A DNA stretch of 47,025 bases from an uncultured Acetatifactor sp. (GTDB lineage Bacteria; Bacillota; Clostridia; Lachnospirales; Lachnospiraceae): positions 2,024 to 49,048 of the forward strand of contig CAJUAB010000021.1 of NCBI GenBank assembly GCA_910583845.1, in the 5' to 3' direction. The position numbers and the translations under genes are program-made. Under the pieces are notes generated by a model that saw nothing but the letters and a program-made list of their open reading frames with translations, was not told where the DNA came from and made no database searches. Shown here one piece after another: positions 1-7,266 of the stretch. Every line of letters starts with the position of its first letter. The stretch's first letter is position 1.

Positions 1-159
1 TGCAGCTGAAAATTTCTCCCCCTCAGGGGCACCGTAGTGTAGAGACGGAACTTTACTACAGTCTCGTAACGCAGGGGCCCGGGAGAATTTTCTGATGCGC
101 TTTTTGCAGCTGAAAATTTCTCCCCCTCAGGGGCACCGTAGTGTAGAGACGGAACTTTA
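1..159. repeat. 55-bp direct repeats flanking a 49-bp spacer
   Basis: Bases 1-55 and 105-159 are identical over 55 bp, giving a 104-bp period. The first copy begins at the window edge, so more copies may lie upstream. The segment 81-128 can form an imperfect hairpin (gggagaatttt against aaaatttctccc, one bulge), so each junction carries a dyad. The array ends just before the ribosome site (AAGGA) of the methyltransferase gene at 183. Its role is unknown; it could be a leader or regulatory repeat. Confidence 0.8.
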
Positions 160-182
160 ATATAGAAGAAAAGGAATCAATC

Positions 183-1106
183 ATGTGGATCGCCAACAAT
201 TGGACAGACTATGAAGTATTGGACACCTCCGCGGGGGAAAAACTGGAGCGCTGGGGCAAATATATTCTTGTGCGGCCGGACCCTCAGGTGATCTGGAACA
301 CTCCCCACGGCCATCAACTCTGGAAACGGAAAAACGGCCACTATCACCGCAGCGCCAGAGGCGGAGGTGAGTGGGAGTTTTTCGATCTGCCGGACGAATG
401 GACCGTCTCCTATCCCCTGCCCTGCCTGCAAAGCGGCAGCGGCGCAGCCACCCCGGAGAAGAATCTGACTTTCCGTCTGAAACCCTTCAGTTTTAAACAT
501 ACCGGCCTGTTTCCGGAGCAGGCTGTCAACTGGGACTGGTTTTCACAGCTGATCCGGGATGCCCTGCGCTCCGACGCGGACAGGCCCATTAAAGTACTGA
601 ATCTCTTCGCCTACACCGGCGGGGCCACTCTGGCGGCAGCTGCAGCCGGAGCCCGGGTAACCCATGTGGACGCCTCCAAGGGTATGGTGGGCTGGGCCAG
701 GGAAAATGCCGTCTCTTCCGGCCTGGGGGATGCCCCCATCCGTTGGCTGGTGGATGACTGTGTCAAGTTCGTGGAGCGGGAGATCCGCAGGGGCAGCCAC
801 TATGACGGTATCATCATGGACCCTCCCTCCTACGGCAGAGGCCCCAAAGGAGAAATCTGGAAAATAGAAGAAAGCATATGGCCGTTTCTACAGCTGACCA
901 GTCAGCTTTTGTCCGAAAACGCGCTTTTTTTCCTGATCAATTCCTACACCACCGGATTGCAGCCCGCAGTGCTGACCTATATGGCGCGCATGGCGCTGAA
1001 CACTTCCTTTGGCGGGCAGGTGGAAGCGGACGAGATCGGCCTGCCCGTCACGGGTACCGGCCTGGTTCTGCCCTGCGGAGCCTCCTGTAGATGGACCGGA
1101 AACTGA
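183..1106 (+). CDS. Class I SAM-dependent methyltransferase, RlmI/RlmK-like
   Basis: This 307-residue protein is a probable class I S-adenosylmethionine-dependent methyltransferase of the type that modifies rRNA. A beta-rich N-terminal part (about 1-110) precedes the Rossmann domain. Motif I is the NLFAYTGGATL stretch near 140-150, followed by an acidic HVDAS loop near 161-165. The catalytic motif IV is DPPSYGRG near 213-220, the D/N-P-P-Y/F type found in RlmI, RlmK and N6/C5-RNA methyltransferases. No PUA domain is visible, unlike RlmI. The start follows AAGGA with 7-nt spacing. It is convergent with the next gene and separated from it by a strong hairpin. The substrate cannot be told from the sequence. 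Confidence 0.85.
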   Translation: MWIANNWTDYEVLDTSAGEKLERWGKYILVRPDPQVIWNTPHGHQLWKRKNGHYHRSARGGGEWEFFDLPDEWTVSYPLPCLQSGSGAATPEKNLTFRLKPFSFKHTGLFPEQAVNWDWFSQLIRDALRSDADRPIKVLNLFAYTGGATLAAAAAGARVTHVDASKGMVGWARENAVSSGLGDAPIRWLVDDCVKFVEREIRRGSHYDGIIMDPPSYGRGPKGEIWKIEESIWPFLQLTSQLLSENALFFLINSYTTGLQPAVLTYMARMALNTSFGGQVEADEIGLPVTGTGLVLPCGASCRWTGN

Positions 1107-1236
1107 CTGACGCATCCTGCCATCTCTTCTCCCGGATATACCGGAGCCGCCATGTGAAATCTCAATGCGTTCCCGGCCAGAGCATGTTGGAAAAATGCTT
1201 TCCGCTCGGAGGGAATACCGGGAGTCCGCAGTCATA

Positions 1237-1272
1237 AAAATCCTCAGCGCAGAAGGTTGCGCTGAGGATTTT
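1237..1272. terminator. Bidirectional rho-independent terminator
   Basis: A perfect 15-bp stem (1237-1251 with 1258-1272) closes a 6-nt loop. Runs of A and T at the ends give a U-tract on either strand. It lies between the convergent methyltransferase and Q/N-rich membrane protein genes and can serve both. Confidence 0.85.
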
Positions 1273-1372
1273 GCGTACCGGTCGGCAATAGATCAAATCC
1301 ATGCTCTGCGAGGATTCTGTCACGAACAGCAGCTCCCCGCTCCGCACGATTTCCGCGAAGACGGCGCTGCCA

Positions 1373-1984
1373 TTAATAAAATGCCGTGGCCATGCCCGCC
1401 ATCACCGCAATGATGACAAGCAGGAAGTAAAAAGCCAGAATACACCCCGAGAATATCAGAGACGCTTTGAAGTAGTTGGATTTGCTCTTCTTCTCTCCGC
1501 TGCTGAAAGCCCACACAAACACCAGTATGATGTTTACACAGGGAATCATCATCAGCAGCAGCACAATCAGCCACTCCTTCACCGACATGGGTTCCTCCCA
1601 GTCTCCCCCGTACTGATTCGACTGGTAATTCTGATAGGGGGACTGCTGATAGCCGTTCTGCATATACCCATTCTGCTGGTAAGAATTCTGCTGATAGGGA
1701 TTCTGCTGATAAGGGTTTGGCTGATAATAGGGATTCTGTCCGCTGTCCTGCGTTCCCTGACTGTAATCTCCCTGACCTGCCTGTGTCTGCTGTGTACCGC
1801 TTTGGCCGTATGGATTCTGCCCCTGGGGATTCCCCTGATCGAAAGGATTCTGTCCCTGCGCATCGGCATTCTGGATGTAAGGGCTTGTGCCGCCATTCTG
1901 ATTGTAGGGGCTCGTTCCGCTGTTCTGGCTGTAGGGACTTGCTCCTCCGTTTTGCTCATAAGGGTTCTGATTATTATAGTCCAT
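1373..1984 (-). CDS. Q/N/P/Y-rich low-complexity protein with two C-terminal membrane helices
   Basis: The first ~125 of 203 residues are low-complexity repeats built on QNPYQQ, QNGY and NGGTSPY. They are followed by two hydrophobic helices (around 135-160 and 172-200), the second ending near the C-terminus. This layout, a disordered Q/N/Y tail plus a small membrane anchor, is common in Lachnospiraceae proteins of unknown function. An upstream ATG at 1996 is possible, but GGGAG lies 5 nt before the ATG at 1984, so the shorter start is preferred. The DNA of the repeat region is itself repetitive and could vary in length between strains. Function unknown. Confidence 0.75.
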   Translation of the reverse strand: MDYNNQNPYEQNGGASPYSQNSGTSPYNQNGGTSPYIQNADAQGQNPFDQGNPQGQNPYGQSGTQQTQAGQGDYSQGTQDSGQNPYYQPNPYQQNPYQQNSYQQNGYMQNGYQQSPYQNYQSNQYGGDWEEPMSVKEWLIVLLLMMIPCVNIILVFVWAFSSGEKKSKSNYFKASLIFSGCILAFYFLLVIIAVMAGMATAFY

Positions 1985-2114
1985 ATTAACTCCCATCTGC
2001 CCACTTCCATGGGCCTTCTAATCCATTTCCTCTATGTTCACACTTACATCCGTTCATCCACCGCCTGCCTAATCCCAGTACGTCATCCCACCGGAAACCG
2101 GACTCCCGGGCTGA

Positions 2115-3065
2115 TTAACTCCCTTCCGGATATTCATCTTTAATAATGAGCGGGATCTGAGACAGCATATTGTCTATGTCCTCGAACATGGCGCTCTTGG
2201 TGGTGCCAAGGCGGCTGGCGCGCTCGATATGCTTTACCACTTCCTGATATTGCAGTTTCATATCATCAAAAAATTTATAGATAATCTGCAATTCTCCCTG
2301 AGACTCCTCAATCACACCGGAGATCGTGTTCTGCACGGAGGCCGCTCCCTCCGCCGTCTCCGTAATTGTGTGGAACGACTCGTAGGTGCTGTTCACGGTT
2401 TCATAGTTCTGACTCAGAGCCTGCTGAGAAGCCGTGATACTGTCACTCAGCCGGTTTGTTCCGCACTCCACATCGTGGACGCCTGTATCTACTTCACCGG
2501 CCAGCCCCTTGATCTCATCCGCCAGCTCCCTGACCCGCTCCGCGACTACAGCAAATTCCTTGCCGAACTCACCGGCCCTTGCCGCTTCAATGGACGCGTT
2601 GATCGCAATAATATTTGTCTGGTCCGCGATAGATACAATTTTCCTCATGCACTGCTGAATGCTTTTTACAGAATCCTGCAGCTGGCCAAAAGTCTGCTCC
2701 ATCTCCCGATAGGTATTCTCCACCTGTTCGGAGGTACTTTTCAGTTCCTCCACCCTGTTCTGGGTATCCCGCACGGTCTGTGTAATGTCCTCCCGCACCT
2801 GGCCAAACTGTCCCGCCGCCTGGTTTATATTGGAAAAAGACTGTCCAAATTCCTGCAGTTTGGTCTGAAAGCTGTTCGCCTTATCCATCACGCCCGCAAA
2901 GGAGCTGCCTACCATGCCCAGTTCAAACAGAGATTCCACCTCTTTGTTGATCAGGTCCTTTTTGTATTCTTCCAGGCTGCCTGTCACGTGCAGAACCGGG
3001 TAAAGGCTGTCCTGCGTATGATATACCTGGCCGGACTTACTCCGGCGTTTTTTTGAAAACAACAT
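2115..3065 (-). CDS. Soluble methyl-accepting chemotaxis-like signalling protein
   Basis: This 316-residue protein has no signal peptide, membrane helix or HAMP domain. A short N-terminal region (1-50) leads into a long coiled coil carrying the receptor hairpin tip: NASIEAARAGEFGKEFAVVAERVRELA, recognised from its alternating A/E/R pattern and the FAVVAxxVRxLA core. This is the part of chemoreceptors that contacts CheA and CheW. The start at 3065 has GGAGG 8 nt upstream; longer frames reach into the 103-bp repeat and are not supported. It lies downstream of a FIST sensor gene on the same strand, a pairing seen in other bacteria, so it probably relays the FIST signal. No CheA or CheW is in the window. 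Confidence 0.85.
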   Translation of the reverse strand: MLFSKKRRSKSGQVYHTQDSLYPVLHVTGSLEEYKKDLINKEVESLFELGMVGSSFAGVMDKANSFQTKLQEFGQSFSNINQAAGQFGQVREDITQTVRDTQNRVEELKSTSEQVENTYREMEQTFGQLQDSVKSIQQCMRKIVSIADQTNIIAINASIEAARAGEFGKEFAVVAERVRELADEIKGLAGEVDTGVHDVECGTNRLSDSITASQQALSQNYETVNSTYESFHTITETAEGAASVQNTISGVIEESQGELQIIYKFFDDMKLQYQEVVKHIERASRLGTTKSAMFEDIDNMLSQIPLIIKDEYPEGS

Positions 3066-3081
3066 TATGTAATCCTCCATT

Positions 3082-3323
3082 AGAGTTCCGCGTCTCCCCT
3101 GCAAGCATATGGTCCCATGATCCACACATGTACGCTTCATCGTCCATATGTGGATCAATATGCTTACAGGAAAGACGCTGTTTCAGAGTTCCGCGTCTCC
3201 CCTGCAAGCATATGGTCCCATGATCCACACATGCACGCTTCATCGTCCATATGTGGATCAATATGCTTGCAGGAAAGACGCTGTTTCAGAGTTCCGCGTC
3301 TCCCCCGCAGGCATATGGTCCTG
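3082..3323. repeat. 103-bp tandem repeat with hairpins, about 2.35 copies
   Basis: Copies begin at 3082, 3185 and 3288 (the last stops near 3323). Copies 1 and 2 differ at about two bases. Each unit contains a dyad: GATCCACACATG pairs with CATATGTGGATC, nested in an outer GCAAGCATAT / ATATGCTTGC stem. On the minus strand, which is the sense strand of both neighbours, the unit junction forms a second stem (GCAGGGGAGACGC with GCGTCTTTCCTGC) in which the two odd positions become G-U wobble pairs. The array fills the gap between the FIST and receptor genes. Confidence 0.9.
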
Positions 3324-3343
3324 CTTTCCGGGGCAATGCCGAT

Positions 3344-4399
3344 TTATTCAAATACCACGCAGGTCATGGACTGGTTGACAAACCGGTTATTGTAATGCTC
3401 CCCATAACCCACAAGCCCCGCATGGCTGCCAAGCTGCGACATATCCCGCAGATAATCCTGCATGTATCCCTGCTCGCTGAACAACTTGTAGCGGAACAGA
3501 CAGTTGACCGAAAATACCGCGGAACGCTTGGGAAAGTCATTGCAGATCTGCCGGATGGTCTCCCTGGTGATGGCCCGATAATCGCCCAGTTCCAACAGGA
3601 TCAGTACATCCGAGTCATTGACCTGACGGAAGCAGGCCAGCGCGTTTCCCGCCACCTCTTTTATGGAGATAATACAGATATCGTCCCCGTTCAGTTTCCC
3701 GAAGGGATTCTTGAAGGTCTGTGTCAGGATCTCCTGGTCCGTCACATGAAGAATGCTCTGGTACACCTGTTTGGCCGGTCTTCCGTTCAGCGCCCCGATT
3801 ATGTAATTGGCCCGGTCTGTCTGGGACGCGATAAAGCGGTATCTCCCCAGAGGATGATAAATGTTCTCCTTGTAAGTCTTTACACGGCCGCCCAGATTCC
3901 GCACCAGACCATAGGCCACCGCGTCCTGATACACTTTGCCGTTGGCGGAAACCCTGCCTCCGTCGCCGGTTCCGCCCACCAGTGAAATGCCTCCAGGACC
4001 CAGCACGGTATTGATTGTGGTCAGCACACAGGCGTCGTTCCCCGAACAGAAGTCGATGCAAACCGTATCCCGCGCCGAGCCTCCCACCTTTCGCAGATCC
4101 TCCTCCAGCCGCCGGATATACTTGACCGGCATGGCGGAGACCTGCTCCAGTACGCCCGCCGCCGCGCTGACGCCGTCTGTAAATGCTATGATGGCAACCC
4201 CCGATTCAACCACGCTGGTATCATACCCCATTCCGATACAGCCTATGCTGGGAACCCCCGGATAAAGTTTTTCCAGTGATTTCACATGCTCCTCAAACTG
4301 ATCAGCATTGGACAACAGCATAATAAACTGAGGATTTTTCAAGCCGCTGGCGGCTTCCGCCAGATCACCTCTCTGGCTCATAGCAAAAAATTGCCGCAT
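3344..4399 (-). CDS. FIST-domain sensor protein (FIST N and FIST C)
   Basis: The 351-residue soluble protein matches the FIST architecture: an N-terminal alpha/beta part with the SIGCIGMGYDT and SLVGGTGDGG glycine-rich segments (about 50-60 and 138-148), then a FIST_C part ending in the SHAGLVGYGEHYNNRFVNQSM segment, where the family's G-x-x-x-x-G-E pattern is found. FIST proteins are predicted cytoplasmic sensors of small ligands, perhaps amino acids, coupled to chemotaxis or two-component proteins. The start has GGAGG 9 nt upstream and a near-consensus promoter. The downstream partner is the soluble receptor-like protein at 2115-3065. Confidence 0.85.
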   Translation of the reverse strand: MRQFFAMSQRGDLAEAASGLKNPQFIMLLSNADQFEEHVKSLEKLYPGVPSIGCIGMGYDTSVVESGVAIIAFTDGVSAAAGVLEQVSAMPVKYIRRLEEDLRKVGGSARDTVCIDFCSGNDACVLTTINTVLGPGGISLVGGTGDGGRVSANGKVYQDAVAYGLVRNLGGRVKTYKENIYHPLGRYRFIASQTDRANYIIGALNGRPAKQVYQSILHVTDQEILTQTFKNPFGKLNGDDICIISIKEVAGNALACFRQVNDSDVLILLELGDYRAITRETIRQICNDFPKRSAVFSVNCLFRYKLFSEQGYMQDYLRDMSQLGSHAGLVGYGEHYNNRFVNQSMTCVVFE

Positions 4400-4447
4400 A
4401 TATTAATGCCTCCTTTCATTCACCTCATACAACACACAATTATTTTC

Positions 4448-4477
4448 ATTATAAGGGAAACCCCCTCCTATCGTCAA
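4448..4477 (-). promoter_or_regulatory. Sigma-A-type promoter of the FIST gene
   Basis: On the minus strand TTGACG (4472-4477) and a perfect TATAAT (4448-4453) are separated by 18 nt. The predicted start lies about 40 nt before the FIST gene's GGAGG site. Confidence 0.75.
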
Positions 4478-4583
4478 TAGTCTGTCTCGTGATTCTGCAT
4501 TTTAGAGCGCGTTTGTACATTGGTTTCCATGAGGAGAAAACGCAGGTTTTACCATTAAATAAGTAGATAATCTTTCCAGACTG

Positions 4584-4592
4584 TGATATGAT
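4584..4592 (+). promoter_or_regulatory. Possible extended -10 promoter of pepF
   Basis: TGATATGAT reads as an extended -10 (TG-n-TATGAT). No good -35 is visible at the expected distance. It lies about 85 nt before the pepF start. Confidence 0.4.
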
Positions 4593-4679
4593 GAATTGCG
4601 GAGGCAAATCCTCCAAATACTGTCCGGTGCCATGTCGCGGGTCCCCTGCGATACGCATGGAGAAAAGAGGTTATCAATT

Positions 4680-6479
4680 ATGGCAAAAACATTACCCACA
4701 CGAGATCAGGTGGCCGAATCCGACACCTGGAATCTAAGTCTGATGTACGCATCCCGTGACGCCTGGGAGGCCGACCTTGCGCTGGCCCGGGAGATGGGAA
4801 AGAAACTGGCCACCCGGGAGGGCCATGTGTGCGACAGCGCCCAGGACCTGTTTGACACCCTGGAGCAGCAGACAGCGCTGTACCGCAAGCTGGGCCATCT
4901 GGGCGTATATGTGTTCTGCTTGAGCGACCAGGACACCTCCAACGACACCCATCAGGAGATGAGCCAGCGCTACTCCGGCATTATGGCGGGCATTGAGAGT
5001 AGCATCTCTTTCATCACTCCCGAGATCCTGGAACTGGAACCCCATAGGCTGGAGGACTATTACAAACAATACCCGGACCTGGAGGCTTATCGGATCGACT
5101 TGGAGGATACCCTGCGCTTAAAGCCCCATATCCTGTCCAAGGATATGGAGAAGCTGCTGGCGGATGCCACTGAGATCTGTGACAACCCCGACCAGACTTA
5201 TTCCATTTTCAGCAATGCGGATCTGAAATTCCCCGAGGTGGAGGACGAGAACGGAGAACTGGTGCAGATTACCCACGGACGTTTTGTGCCCCTGGAGGAA
5301 TCTGCGGACCGCCGTGTGCGCAGAGAAACTTTTGAAAAGCTGTACGGCGTCTACAAACAGTACTCCCGCACTCTGGCCAGCGTCTACAGCGGACAGGTAA
5401 AGCAGCTGATCTTCAAGGCCCGGGCCCGTCACTATGACAGCACCCTGGAAGCAGCGGTAAATGCCGTCAACGTTTCCCCCCAGGTATACCGCAACCTGGT
5501 GGAAACCGTGAATAAAAATCTGGACAAAATGCATCGCTATGTGCGTCTGCGCAAGCGTCTGCTGGGTGTGGACGAGCTGCACATGTACGACATCTACACC
5601 CCCATTATCGCAGGCGTGTCCAAGAACATTCCCTTTGAAGAGGCCAAAGAGACCGTGCTGAAAGCGCTGGAACCTCTGGGCGAGGACTATCTGAAAGTGG
5701 TCCGGGAAGGCTTTGAGAACCGCTGGATCGACGTGTATGAAAACGAGGGCAAGCGCAGCGGCGCCTACTCCACCGGCTCCTATGACAGTTATCCCTATAT
5801 TCTGCTGAATTACACCGGCAATCTGGACAACCTGTTTACATTGATCCATGAGATGGGGCACTCCATGCACACCTGGCATTCCAATCATGCCCAGCCGCCC
5901 ATGTACGCGCATTACCGCATTTTTGTGGCCGAAGTGGCGTCCACCTGCAATGAGATCCTGCTGATGGAGTATCTGCTGGCACACACTACGGACAAAAAGG
6001 AGCGGGCTTACCTGCTCAACCACTATCTGGACAGCTTCAAGGGAACGGTGTACCGCCAGACCATGTTCGCGGAGTACGAGATGATCACAAACCAGATGGC
6101 CGAGGAAGGCCAGAGCCTGACGGCGGAAGCGTTGACCAAGGTGTATTACGATCTGAACTGCAAGTATTATGGCCCGGACATGGTGTCCGACCCGGAGATC
6201 GGCGTGGAATGGGCGAGGATTCCCCATTTCTACTACAATTTCTATGTATACCAGTACGCGACCTCCTTCTCCGCCGCCGTGGCCGTGGCCCGGGGCATTC
6301 TGAAAGAGGGGGCTCCCGCCGTGGAACGATACCGGAAATTCCTCTCCGGCGGCTGCTCCATGCCCCCGGTGGAACTGCTGAAAATCGCCGGGGTGGACCT
6401 GACTACGGCCCAGCCCATCCAGGACGCGCTGGACGTATTCGGACAGGTGATCGAAGAGCTGGAGGAACTTACCCGATAG
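4680..6479 (+). CDS. pepF: Oligoendopeptidase F, M3 family zinc metallopeptidase
   Basis: This 599-residue cytoplasmic peptidase has the usual PepF length. The zinc-binding HEMGH motif is at H390-E391-M-G-H394, with the third ligand probably E418 in the FVAEVAST helix, 24 residues later as expected for gluzincins. The N-terminal two thirds are helical and start with the typical SDTWNLSLMYASRDAW segment. PepF cleaves short peptides of about 7-17 residues and contributes to peptide turnover. The start at 4680 is chosen because AAGAGG lies 9 nt upstream; an in-frame ATG at 4596 adds 28 residues that do not look like the family. A clear terminator follows. Confidence 0.95.
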   Translation: MAKTLPTRDQVAESDTWNLSLMYASRDAWEADLALAREMGKKLATREGHVCDSAQDLFDTLEQQTALYRKLGHLGVYVFCLSDQDTSNDTHQEMSQRYSGIMAGIESSISFITPEILELEPHRLEDYYKQYPDLEAYRIDLEDTLRLKPHILSKDMEKLLADATEICDNPDQTYSIFSNADLKFPEVEDENGELVQITHGRFVPLEESADRRVRRETFEKLYGVYKQYSRTLASVYSGQVKQLIFKARARHYDSTLEAAVNAVNVSPQVYRNLVETVNKNLDKMHRYVRLRKRLLGVDELHMYDIYTPIIAGVSKNIPFEEAKETVLKALEPLGEDYLKVVREGFENRWIDVYENEGKRSGAYSTGSYDSYPYILLNYTGNLDNLFTLIHEMGHSMHTWHSNHAQPPMYAHYRIFVAEVASTCNEILLMEYLLAHTTDKKERAYLLNHYLDSFKGTVYRQTMFAEYEMITNQMAEEGQSLTAEALTKVYYDLNCKYYGPDMVSDPEIGVEWARIPHFYYNFYVYQYATSFSAAVAVARGILKEGAPAVERYRKFLSGGCSMPPVELLKIAGVDLTTAQPIQDALDVFGQVIEELEELTR

Positions 6480-6507
6480 CGCGCGGTGAAAAACCTTTGT
6501 GAGGAAG

Positions 6508-6541
6508 AAAACAGACGGGGAATTTATTGCCCGTCTGTTTT
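6508..6541 (+). terminator. Rho-independent terminator after pepF
   Basis: A 12-bp stem (6508-6519 with 6530-6541, AAAACAGACGGG and its complement) encloses a 10-nt loop and ends in TTTT. It starts 28 nt after the pepF stop. Confidence 0.85.
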
Positions 6542-6612
6542 CAGAAAAAAGATTTGCTCTGCTCTTTCACACAGGAGGCGGCCGCCGGACCTGTGTCGGA
6601 GAATCAGAGCCG

Positions 6613-7095
6613 TCATACGGATCTTGATAGGAATAATTGTCCGCTCCAATCATATATGCGCCGCAGCAGATTTTCCTCGTAAAAAGTCATTGGCTCCGTG
6701 TGCGGGAACAGCGTGGCCATCCGGTATATATACAGGGCGATCATACCCATGCAGACCAGCGTCAGCAGTCCCTTCCACAGCTTTTGCCCAAAACAGAACA
6801 CGTAGCGGTCCAGGACAAAAACCACTGCCAGCGCCAGCCAGGCAGATCCAAAGGGCTGCAAACGCCAGCTCTCCTCAAACCGCCCCCGGAATATCAGCAG
6901 AATGCTCCTGGTCAGTCCACAGCCGGGGCAGGGCAGCCCCAGCAGTTCCCTGCTGGGACACAGGCCGTGACCCAGCAGGCTGACCAGCGCCACAATTCCT
7001 GCCGCCGCCAGCAGCCCCGTCCCATAGCGGTCCCAGTCCCTCTTTATGGCCCTGCCCATCTCCCCGGCCGTCCTCACTCTCCTGTTTTTCCTCAT
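6613..7095 (-). CDS. DUF2752 family membrane protein
   Basis: The 160-residue protein carries the DUF2752 signature: CPSRELLGLPCPGCGLTRS, near residues 46-64, following the first hydrophobic helix. Two further hydrophobic segments (about 80-98 and 104-122) follow. The C-P-G-C-G motif could bind a metal, but no function is established. The start has GGAGG 9 nt upstream. It lies next to the beta-mannosidase gene on the same strand with a 171-bp gap, so it is more likely a separate unit. The gap contains a weak extended -10 (TGG-TATAAA, 7162-7167, minus strand). Confidence 0.85.
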   Translation of the reverse strand: MRKNRRVRTAGEMGRAIKRDWDRYGTGLLAAAGIVALVSLLGHGLCPSRELLGLPCPGCGLTRSILLIFRGRFEESWRLQPFGSAWLALAVVFVLDRYVFCFGQKLWKGLLTLVCMGMIALYIYRMATLFPHTEPMTFYEENLLRRIYDWSGQLFLSRSV

Positions 7096-7266
7096 CTCTC
7101 ACAGCCTCCGCCATGCCGAAGCCCTTCCCCGTCATCCGCATATCCCTGCATTTGCGTGGAATTTATACCAAATCCGGGTACCATAGTCCGCTATGCGGCA
7201 TCATTTGTCACAAACCTCCCCCAAATGGTGACGCGCATCTGGCAGAAAGCATTCTCCGGACACACT

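Noticed and set aside
1301..2143. 280-codon plus-strand frame opposite the Q/N-rich gene
   Set aside because: It is the antisense of low-complexity repeats, giving artificial I/L-rich repeats that mimic membrane helices.
3037..3261. Two frames opening with the same MIHIWTMKR start
   Set aside because: They start inside the 103-bp repeat copies and lack ribosome sites; the receptor gene has a better start at 3065.
6486..6983. Plus-strand frame after pepF
   Set aside because: It begins in the pepF terminator and overlaps the DUF2752 gene, which has the CPGCG signature on the other strand.
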